25,358 nucleotides of DNA. Origin: DMER64 sp041654355. Its GTDB lineage: Bacteria > Bacteroidota > Bacteroidia > Bacteroidales > UBA932. Numbering within the stretch: the first letter of the stretch is position 1; each line of letters begins with the position of its first letter. The stretch spans positions 1-25,358 of the forward strand of contig JBAZDQ010000021.1 in NCBI GenBank assembly GCA_041654355.1, written 5' to 3'. This document shows, in pieces, positions 6,436 through 13,446 of the stretch. Under the pieces are notes generated by a model. The model was not told the origin of the DNA, ran no database searches, and saw only the letters and a list, made by a program, of their open reading frames with translations. The position numbers and the translations under genes are program-made.

Positions 6436-7449
6436 ATGCACGGATTAGTTTTGAGAAAGATCATTGTTCTTGTTTGGGTTTTCCTGCAGTTACCCTTCAT
6501 GTTGACCGGTCAACAAATATCAGTGATTCCGGAACACGATGAAGCCGGAGTCAGGGAATCTGTATTGGACAAAGACAGCATATTGATTGGGGACCAGGTA
6601 TGGTGGAACATGATCCTCCCCGAAAATACCGGCGATATTGCCGGGATAGAAACTGTAGATTTTCCGGAATTGCCGCATTTGATCACAGAAGGTGTGGAAG
6701 CCTTGACACCAATCCTGCTGGATTCGGTGTACAGAAAAAAACACCTGGAGTCATTAAAAGCGCGTGTTCTGCTTACATCGTTCGACAGCGGTTCCTACCG
6801 GATCCCGGACATGCCCCTGTATTTGAGAAGACCGGATGGTACTGTAGATACCTTATGGTACAGAGGTCCCCGGCTATATGTTAATACCATACAGGTTGAC
6901 ACCACTTCTTTTCAGGCGTTCGGACTAAAGCCCCAAATGCGTTATCCCGTAACATTGACCGAGATACTTCTGGTAATCGTCTTGTTGTTATTGCTTGCCG
7001 GAATAATATGGTTGATTGTCCGGATCGTGAAAAGACGCAGGAAAAACCTGCCTGTTTTTGGTCTGTCCCGGCCCAAAGGCCCGCCGCATATTGCTGCCCT
7101 GAAAGCTCTGGAAGCCATAAGAAAGCAGGAATTATGGAAAAAGCAGAACGTAAAACAGTATTATACAATTCTGACCGATACGGTGCGCATATACCTTCGT
7201 GACAGGTGGGGCATTCAGGCTTTTGAACAGACATCGGCAGAAATGATCGGATCATTGAATAAGAAAACAGCCGGAGATCCTGTTTTAACCGCCGATACCA
7301 TCAGGATACTGGATGTAATGCTACGTACCGGTGATCTTGCAAAATTTGCAAAATACAAACCTTCCGATACGGAAAACGAAACCTCGCTAAACCAGGCGGT
7401 GGAATTTGTTACCAAAACGGCTCTTATAGAAGAAGAAAAAGAAGATTAA
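6436..7449 (+). CDS. Bat-operon membrane protein, short BatD-like
   Basis: 337 residues. A hydrophobic N-terminus (about 8-24, ending LTGQQ) looks like a signal peptide. A periplasmic domain of about 150 residues follows, then one TM (about 174-197) with a basic stop-transfer KRRRK, and a cytoplasmic domain of about 140 residues. The cytoplasmic part resembles the C-terminal domain of BatD in this operon: YYTILTDTVRIYLRDRWGI and LAKFAKYKPSD correspond to BatD YYEELHRALWGYISDKLGL and CEYARYAPDP. It sits 2 bp after the DUF58 gene and 9 bp before batA, so it belongs to the operon. Proteins in this position are usually annotated as hypothetical. I infer that it is a cut-down BatD paralogue that shares binding partners with it. 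Confidence 0.8.
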   Translation: MHGLVLRKIIVLVWVFLQLPFMLTGQQISVIPEHDEAGVRESVLDKDSILIGDQVWWNMILPENTGDIAGIETVDFPELPHLITEGVEALTPILLDSVYRKKHLESLKARVLLTSFDSGSYRIPDMPLYLRRPDGTVDTLWYRGPRLYVNTIQVDTTSFQAFGLKPQMRYPVTLTEILLVIVLLLLLAGIIWLIVRIVKRRRKNLPVFGLSRPKGPPHIAALKALEAIRKQELWKKQNVKQYYTILTDTVRIYLRDRWGIQAFEQTSAEMIGSLNKKTAGDPVLTADTIRILDVMLRTGDLAKFAKYKPSDTENETSLNQAVEFVTKTALIEEEKED

Positions 7450-7458
7450 AGTACCGTT

Positions 7459-8448
7459 ATGTTTTTTGAATATCCGAAAATACTGTACCTGCTCATCCTG
7501 CTGGCCCCGTTTGCAGGATGGTACGTGTACCGGGAATTGAAAGGAAAAAGCACCCCGTCCCTGCAGGTTTCTTCCCTGCAGCCTTTCCGGGATGATAAAA
7601 ATTCCTGGAGAAAAGCACTAAGACACATTCCGTTTTTGTTGCGTCTGGTGGCGTTGGCGGCACTGATTTTGGCCATGGCCCGTCCCCGCTCGTCATCCGA
7701 TTTTGAAACAACTTCCACGGAAGGGATTGATATTGTTCTGGCTATGGACGTATCTACCTCCATGCTGGCCAGAGATTTTCAGCCGGACAGGATTGCAGCG
7801 GCAAAAGACATTGCCATCCAGTTCATTGCCGAACGTCCCACAGACCGCATAGGAATTGTCGTATTTGCCGGTGAATCCTATACTCAGTGTCCCCTGACCA
7901 CAGACAGGATCACTCTGATTAATATGATGAAAGAGATTCAGACCGGTCTGATAGAAGATGGTACGGCAATTGGTAACGGTTTGGCAACCGCCGTAGCACG
8001 GCTGAAGGATTCGGAAGCAGTCAGCCGCGTTGTGGTTCTGCTCACCGACGGGGTAAATAACAGGGGGGAAGTAACCCCGCTTACTGCTGCGGAAATAGCC
8101 CGGACTTATGGAGTGCGCGTTTACACCATAGGCGTCGGAGCGCACGGTATGGCTCCCTATCCTGTAATGACTCCTTTCGGGGTTCAGATACAGCAGGTAA
8201 AAGTGGAAATTGACGAAGAGTTGCTGGAACAAATAGCAAAGACAACTGACGGACAGTATTTTCGTGCCACCGATAACACTAAGTTATTGTCCATATACAA
8301 CCAGATCAACCAAATGGAAAAAAGCAGGACCATGGTCGATTCATTTCCTGTTTACAGGGAGCTGTTTATGAATTATGCCCTGATAGCCTTGTTGGCACTG
8401 GCTCTGGAATTTTTGTTGCGTTGGATTGTTTTAAGAAGAATACCGTAA
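7459..8448 (+). CDS. batA: BatA, VWA domain membrane protein
   Basis: 329 residues. Two N-terminal TM segments (about 8-24 and 58-74), a VWA domain (about 88-290) and a C-terminal TM (about 305-325). The MIDAS is complete: D97-S99-S101 in AMDVSTSM, T169 in EDGTAIGNG and D197 in LLTDGVN. Basic residues after TM1 put that loop in the cytoplasm and the VWA domain in the periplasm. In Bacteroides fragilis the bat genes were found through an aerotolerance phenotype; the molecular role is not settled. It lies in the operon between the BatD-like gene and the batB/batC gene (6-bp gap) and is a close paralogue of BatB, with MIDAS residues at matching positions. Confidence 0.93.
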   Translation: MFFEYPKILYLLILLAPFAGWYVYRELKGKSTPSLQVSSLQPFRDDKNSWRKALRHIPFLLRLVALAALILAMARPRSSSDFETTSTEGIDIVLAMDVSTSMLARDFQPDRIAAAKDIAIQFIAERPTDRIGIVVFAGESYTQCPLTTDRITLINMMKEIQTGLIEDGTAIGNGLATAVARLKDSEAVSRVVVLLTDGVNNRGEVTPLTAAEIARTYGVRVYTIGVGAHGMAPYPVMTPFGVQIQQVKVEIDEELLEQIAKTTDGQYFRATDNTKLLSIYNQINQMEKSRTMVDSFPVYRELFMNYALIALLALALEFLLRWIVLRRIP

Positions 8449-8454
8449 AGAGAT

Positions 8455-10185
8455 ATGATACAATTGGCTCAGGCACAATATTTATGGATTATTGCAGCAA
8501 TTCCCCTGTTGCTTCTGCTGTATGGTCTGTACAGACGTCGCGGCAAAAGAATGATTAAGCGTTTTGGAGATCCCCAATTGGTAAAAACCCTGACCCCCGG
8601 GGTATCTTCCCGCAGAGGATGGCTCAAAATCAGTCTTTTCTGCCTGGCTTTATTCTTTTTTGCCCTGGGATTATCCAGGCCCCGTACAGGAGCCCGTGTC
8701 AAAGAAATGAAACGGTCCGGAGTGGAGATCATGATTGCTTTGGATGTATCCAATTCCATGCTTGCCCAAGATTACACTCCTAACCGCCTGGAACGTGCAA
8801 AGCTTGCCGTATCCCGTCTGGTTGACAATCTGGACAGGGATCGCATAGGACTTATTGTTTTTGCCGGAGATGCTTTTGTACAGCTTCCTGTTACCACAGA
8901 CTACGTAAGTGCCAAAGTGTTTCTTAATTCCATTAACACCGGATCCGTTCCCCGCCAGGGGACAGCACTCGGACAAGCAATTTTGACGGGTATCAGGAGT
9001 TTCAGCCTGGATACACCGGAAAGCCGTGCGCTGATACTGATCACCGACGGAGAAAACCACGAAGACGATGCCGTTGCTGCTGCACGGGAAGCAGCCAACC
9101 AGGGCATACAAATTCACTGCATCGGAATTGGCTCGGAATTCGGCAAACCCATACCATTGCCGGACGGATCCCTGTTAAAAGACGAAGAAGGGAATACGGT
9201 CGTTACAAAACTGGATGAAAAAACCCTTATGGAAGTGGCTCAGGCCGGTGGCGGCAGTTATACTAGAGCGGAAAATTCCGATTTTGGACTTCAGGGGATC
9301 ATTAACGCCATTAGAGAACTGGATGAACAGGAGTTTGAATCGGTAGTATTTGAGGATTTCAACGAACAATATATGTACTTTTTTGCCATAGCCGTTTTCT
9401 TCCTTTTTCTGGAAATGCTTATAGGTGAAAGAAAGGGAAGACGTTTTAAAAGTTTAGATATATTTACTAAAGCTTCTGTCTTTATACTGTTTACAGGTCT
9501 GTCGCTGACGGCTTCTGCACAGTCAGATAAAAAAGACGTACGATCCGGGAACAGGGCGTTTCGTCAAGGAGACATGGAAAAAGCTTTGCTGGATTATCAC
9601 CGCGCTGTGGCAAAAGATTCTTCCTCCCTGAAAGCGAAATACAATCTGGCCAACACCATGCAAATGATGGATGATCATCAACAAGCTGTCAGTACAATGA
9701 CTAATGTCCCGGATTCACTGTCCGATCACCGGGAGAAATCCTTTGCCTGGCATAATTTCGGGAACATGTACCTTTCACAGAAAGAGTATGCAAAAAGTAT
9801 AGAAGCGTATAAACAGGCATTGCGGAACCGGCCCGGCGATATGGAAACGAAAACCAATCTGGCGTATGCCCAGAAGATGTTGCAGGAACAGGAAAACCAG
9901 CAGCAGAATCAGGACCAGAATCAGGACCAGAATCAGGACCAGAATCAGGACCAGAATCAGGACCAGAATCAGGACCAGAATCAGGACAAAAACCAGAATC
10001 AGGATCAGGATCAGAACAAAGACCAGAATCAGGACAAAGGCCAGCAACCCCCTCCCGCCATAACACCACAAGCTGCGCAGCAAATGCTGGAGGCTATGCA
10101 ACAAAAAGAACGTGAAACCCAGGAAAAAGTGCAGAAAGAAAAAGCCAAAGCGGCTGTGCCTGTAAGATCCGGTAAGAATTGGTAA
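8455..10185 (+). CDS. batB-batC: BatB-BatC fusion: VWA domain plus TPR repeats and Gln/Asn/Asp-rich tail
   Basis: 576 residues in one uninterrupted frame. Residues 1-325 are BatB: two TMs (about 9-26, 56-73), a VWA domain with MIDAS D97-S99-S101 (ALDVSNSM), T170 (QGTALG) and D198 (LITDGE), and a TM at about 307-324. After a basic loop (ERKGRRFK) a signal-peptide-like segment (about 339-355, FILFTGLSLTASAQ) leads into BatC: TPR units from about 360 (SGNRAFRQGDMEKALLDYHR, later KEYAKSIEAYKQALRNRPG). The tail is a low-complexity NQDQ repeat ending in a basic PVRSGKNW. BatB and BatC are usually separate genes of about 340 and 240 residues. The former BatC signal sequence now serves as an internal TM, and the positive-inside pattern still places the TPRs in the periplasm. 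The stop abuts the batD ATG. Confidence 0.92.
   Translation: MIQLAQAQYLWIIAAIPLLLLLYGLYRRRGKRMIKRFGDPQLVKTLTPGVSSRRGWLKISLFCLALFFFALGLSRPRTGARVKEMKRSGVEIMIALDVSNSMLAQDYTPNRLERAKLAVSRLVDNLDRDRIGLIVFAGDAFVQLPVTTDYVSAKVFLNSINTGSVPRQGTALGQAILTGIRSFSLDTPESRALILITDGENHEDDAVAAAREAANQGIQIHCIGIGSEFGKPIPLPDGSLLKDEEGNTVVTKLDEKTLMEVAQAGGGSYTRAENSDFGLQGIINAIRELDEQEFESVVFEDFNEQYMYFFAIAVFFLFLEMLIGERKGRRFKSLDIFTKASVFILFTGLSLTASAQSDKKDVRSGNRAFRQGDMEKALLDYHRAVAKDSSSLKAKYNLANTMQMMDDHQQAVSTMTNVPDSLSDHREKSFAWHNFGNMYLSQKEYAKSIEAYKQALRNRPGDMETKTNLAYAQKMLQEQENQQQNQDQNQDQNQDQNQDQNQDQNQDQNQDKNQNQDQDQNKDQNQDKGQQPPPAITPQAAQQMLEAMQQKERETQEKVQKEKAKAAVPVRSGKNW
9907..9990. repeat. 12-bp coding tandem repeat (aatcaggaccag)
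   Basis: Six perfect copies start at 9907, 9919, 9931, 9943, 9955 and 9967, followed by a copy ending in aaa (9979-9990) and then degenerate units to about 10040. The array codes for NQDQ repeats in the tail of the BatB-BatC protein. The period is a multiple of three, so slippage changes tail length without frameshift. Confidence 0.95.
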
Positions 10186-12009
10186 ATGCGTAACAAGAAT
10201 ATGAAAAGGATTATTCTGTTAATATGGACTGTATTGAGTTTTGTACAAGTGAATGCACAAGGCCAGTTCACCGTTGAAGCACCCAATGTGGTAGCCACCG
10301 GGGAAAGGTTCCGCCTGGTGTTCACAGCCACCAATCTGGAACCGGAATCTTTCAATCCCCCGAAAATTGAAAGTTTCATGGTGTTGGCCGGACCTACCAC
10401 ATCTACCATGAACCGCCTGGAGTACATCAACGGGCGCAGGACCCAAAGCCGGTCGATAAGTTATACGTATATCCTGGAAGCCGGTACTACAGGAAAATTT
10501 ACGATTGGGGAAGCTTCAGTAGTATCAGATAAAGTGACTTACCGGACGCAACCCGTGACCGTTGAAGTTATCCAGGGATCTTCTTCCCCGGCCGGAACTG
10601 TTCAGCAGCAGGATCCTGTTACCAGTACCGCAATATCGGATCAGGATGTTTTCCTGAGGCTGGATGTCAGCAAACGACGTGTTATGAAAGGAGAACCCCT
10701 TACAGCCACGTTAAAACTATATACCCGCGTTAACGTATCCGGGGCGGAAGACATTCGTTTTCCGACATTCAACGGGTTTTGGAGCCAGGAAGTTTATGCA
10801 CCCCAACAGATTGACTGGCAGCGTGAAAATGTAAACGGGGAAATATACCAGGTGGCTACGCTCAGACGCTATGTGTTGCTTCCACAGCAAGCCGGTTCTG
10901 TAAAGATTGATCCCTCCGAGATTGTCTGTGTGATCCAGGTACGCAACACAAGACGTGGTCAATCCCTGTTGGATGATTTTTTTGATTCTTATCAGACGGT
11001 ACGCAAACGGGTAATCGCCCCTGCCGTTACCGTAAATGTTAGCGAACTGCCGGCCGGAGCTCCAGGTACGTTCAAGGGGGCTGTGGGAAAATTTTCCATA
11101 AATGCCGAGATCGGAAAAGATTCCGTTAAAACACACGATGCAGTTTCTGTATATGTAACCGTTACAGGTGAAGGGAACATCAATCTTCTGGAAGCTCCCC
11201 GGGTAACATTTCCTCCGGATTTTGAAGTTTACGATGCCAAGATTACGGACAATTCCCGCAATACAGGGGGAACATTTTCCGGATCCAAGACTTTTGAATA
11301 TCCGGTGATCCCAAGAAGTCACGGAGATTTTACTATTGATCCGGTAGAATTTTCATATTACGATATTCAAAACAAACAATACAGGACAATCCGCTCCGAA
11401 CCTCTGAAACTGAAAGTGGAAAGAAGTACGGATCTGGCTGCTCCGGGAGTGCCCTACACACCGGGAACACACAGACGCGCTGTGGAAAGCCTGAGCCGGG
11501 ATATACGTTATATCAAGACGGCGGCTCCTTCCTGGCGCAGCATAGGAAAGTACCTGACAGGCAGTTTTTTGTATTTTGTAATCCTGTCCCTTATCTTTAC
11601 TGTGACAGCGGTCGTTTACGTAGTATTGAACAAAAGGCGTGAACACCTGAACGATGTGATCCGGGTAAGAAACAGTAAAGCCAACAAAATTGCGCGAACA
11701 CGCCTTAAAGCTGCCGGTGTTTTATTGAAACAACAGCTTTTTGAAGCTTATTATGAAGAATTGCACCGTGCTTTATGGGGTTATATATCTGATAAATTAG
11801 GCCTGTCCCAGGCGGAATGTTCACGTGAACGAATTTCTGAATTGTTGCAGGAACGTAATGTGGAACAGGAATTAATCAAAGACTTTACAGATATTATTGA
11901 GTCTTGTGAATATGCCCGCTACGCACCGGATCCGGGACAATTGGAAAAAGAAAGGATCTTTGATATGGCCGTCAAAGCGATTAGTAATATGGAGCAAGCC
12001 CTAAAATAG
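10186..12009 (+). CDS. batD: BatD, aerotolerance operon protein
   Basis: 607 residues, the usual size for BatD. A signal peptide is at about 6-24 (ILLIWTVLSFVQVNAQ), then a long periplasmic region of beta-rich repeats, a TM at about 458-483 (FLYFVILSLIFTVTAVVYVV) and a cytoplasmic domain of about 120 residues. The first ATG (10186) directly follows the upstream stop; an internal ATG at 10201 (MKRIILL) would give an equally good signal peptide. BatD is thought to join BatA/BatB in an envelope complex. Its cytoplasmic domain is similar to that of the short BatD-like protein at 6436-7449. Nine bp separate it from batE. Confidence 0.92.
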   Translation: MRNKNMKRIILLIWTVLSFVQVNAQGQFTVEAPNVVATGERFRLVFTATNLEPESFNPPKIESFMVLAGPTTSTMNRLEYINGRRTQSRSISYTYILEAGTTGKFTIGEASVVSDKVTYRTQPVTVEVIQGSSSPAGTVQQQDPVTSTAISDQDVFLRLDVSKRRVMKGEPLTATLKLYTRVNVSGAEDIRFPTFNGFWSQEVYAPQQIDWQRENVNGEIYQVATLRRYVLLPQQAGSVKIDPSEIVCVIQVRNTRRGQSLLDDFFDSYQTVRKRVIAPAVTVNVSELPAGAPGTFKGAVGKFSINAEIGKDSVKTHDAVSVYVTVTGEGNINLLEAPRVTFPPDFEVYDAKITDNSRNTGGTFSGSKTFEYPVIPRSHGDFTIDPVEFSYYDIQNKQYRTIRSEPLKLKVERSTDLAAPGVPYTPGTHRRAVESLSRDIRYIKTAAPSWRSIGKYLTGSFLYFVILSLIFTVTAVVYVVLNKRREHLNDVIRVRNSKANKIARTRLKAAGVLLKQQLFEAYYEELHRALWGYISDKLGLSQAECSRERISELLQERNVEQELIKDFTDIIESCEYARYAPDPGQLEKERIFDMAVKAISNMEQALK

Positions 12010-12018
12010 ACCTGAGGT

Positions 12019-12783
12019 ATGAAAAAGATATTATTTCTGTTTGTTTTTTGTCTGGCCTTATCCCTTACGGCAGAAGCCCGGGAGATCCCTGACAGCCTCT
12101 GGAATGAAGCCAATGCGTATTATGCCGGTGAACAATACCGGGACGCCCTGGACCATTACCTGGAAATAGAAAATTCAGGAGTGGAATCTGCAGATCTATA
12201 TTACAATATAGGGAATACGTATTTTAAAATGCGTTATATGGCATACGCTGTATTGTATTATGAAAAGGCCCTGCGTCTGGCTCCCAATGATCCTGATATT
12301 ACCTACAACCTTGAAATTGCAAGGGAACAATGTATAGACAGGATTGAACCTGTTCCCACATTTTTTGTGGCGGACTGGATCCGGAAAAGCCACCAGATCA
12401 TGTCTTCAGACATGTGGGCGGTTGTATCTATAGGGGTATTATTAGTAGCTATCCTGTTTTTTTTGCTCTTCCTGTTTGCCAGGGGGATCAGGTTCCGCAA
12501 AGCGGCTTTCATTCTGTCCGTTATTATTTTTCTTTTTGCAGTGATGACAACAGTTTTTGCCTGGCAATCCAAGAAGCAGGCAACCAGAAAAGATGTAGCG
12601 ATTGTATTGGCAGCTGTAAGTCCGGTGAAAGCGGCTCCTGACACACAGGGAAAAGATCTTTTGGTTATCCATGAAGGCACACGCGTACGTGTTCTTGAAC
12701 AGATGGGCAGCTGGGCTCGCATTGAACTGGAAGACGGCCGGCAGGGGTGGGTGGCTCTGAATGAGATTGTTTTTGTATATTAG
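12019..12783 (+). CDS. batE: BatE, TPR and SH3-like membrane protein
   Basis: 254 residues: a signal peptide (MKKILFLFVFCLALSLTAEA), two or three TPR units (about 26-105; YNIGNTYFKMRYMAYAVLYY and ALRLAPNDPDITYNLEIA are typical), two TM segments (about 132-154 and 162-182), and a C-terminal bacterial SH3-like domain (about 194-254, VIHEGTRVRVLEQMGSWARI and GWVALNEI). Periplasmic TPRs and SH3b domains usually mediate protein or peptidoglycan contacts. It is the last gene of the Bat set; 21 bp with no terminator-like hairpin separate it from the DUF4290 gene, so read-through is likely. Confidence 0.92.
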   Translation: MKKILFLFVFCLALSLTAEAREIPDSLWNEANAYYAGEQYRDALDHYLEIENSGVESADLYYNIGNTYFKMRYMAYAVLYYEKALRLAPNDPDITYNLEIAREQCIDRIEPVPTFFVADWIRKSHQIMSSDMWAVVSIGVLLVAILFFLLFLFARGIRFRKAAFILSVIIFLFAVMTTVFAWQSKKQATRKDVAIVLAAVSPVKAAPDTQGKDLLVIHEGTRVRVLEQMGSWARIELEDGRQGWVALNEIVFVY

Positions 12784-12804
12784 TGGCCTGAAATAAAACA
12801 TCCT

Positions 12805-13446
12805 ATGGATTATAATACACAGAGAGATAAGCTTATACTGCCTGAATACGGGCGTTACATACAGGAAATGGTCCGCGAAGCCAAAAGCATTCAGGACAAA
12901 GAAGCACGTACCCGGCAGGTAAAAGCAATCATCAATGCCATGAGTGCATTGAAACCGCAATTGCGTGAAATGAGTGATTTTTACCATAAATTGTGGGACC
13001 ATGTCCAGATTATTGCCGACTATGACCTGGATATAGAGGCCCCGTTCCCCCCTCCGGTTAAAGAAAATTTCGTAACCAAACCGCATTCTATTGATGCAAA
13101 CAGGGACCCCGTTAAAGTGATGCATTACGGAAGGAATATACAAAATATGGTAATGGCCATAGCTGCCAAACCGGCCGGTGAAGAACGTGAGGCCATGACC
13201 ATGGCCCTGGCCTCCTATATGCGTAAACAATACCTGATCTGGAATAAGGACACCGTTTCTGACCAGACCATATTCAATGATATAAAAACGCTTTCCAATG
13301 GAACGCTTACGGTTCCCGAAGGCGCTAAATTATCTGAAATACAGGGTGAGTTCAGACAACCCAATGCCCCCGGGATACGCACACAGCGCCAGGGACAGTG
13401 GCATAAAAACAAAAAGAAGAAAAGGTCGGCATCCAATGGCCAGTGA
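12805..13446 (+). CDS. DUF4290 domain-containing protein
   Basis: 213 residues, soluble, with no signal or TM. The N-terminus MDYNTQRDKLILPEYGRYIQ is characteristic of DUF4290, a family of unknown function found in Bacteroidetes. Other recognisable parts are WDHVQIIADYDLDIEAPFPP and MHYGRNIQNMVMAIA. The C-terminus is basic (HKNKKKKRSASNGQ), which could bind nucleic acid. The stop at 13444-13446 overlaps the start of ftsK, so the two are probably translationally coupled, a hint, not proof, of a link with division or chromosome segregation. Confidence 0.88.
   Translation: MDYNTQRDKLILPEYGRYIQEMVREAKSIQDKEARTRQVKAIINAMSALKPQLREMSDFYHKLWDHVQIIADYDLDIEAPFPPPVKENFVTKPHSIDANRDPVKVMHYGRNIQNMVMAIAAKPAGEEREAMTMALASYMRKQYLIWNKDTVSDQTIFNDIKTLSNGTLTVPEGAKLSEIQGEFRQPNAPGIRTQRQGQWHKNKKKKRSASNGQ

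Noticed and set aside
12442..13230. 262-codon minus-strand ORF opposite batE and DUF4290
   Set aside because: Spans two well-supported plus-strand genes and looks like codon-bias shadow.
13298..13435. 46-codon upstream extension of ftsK
   Set aside because: It is the out-of-frame reading of the DUF4290 end; FtsK begins sensibly at ATG 13436.
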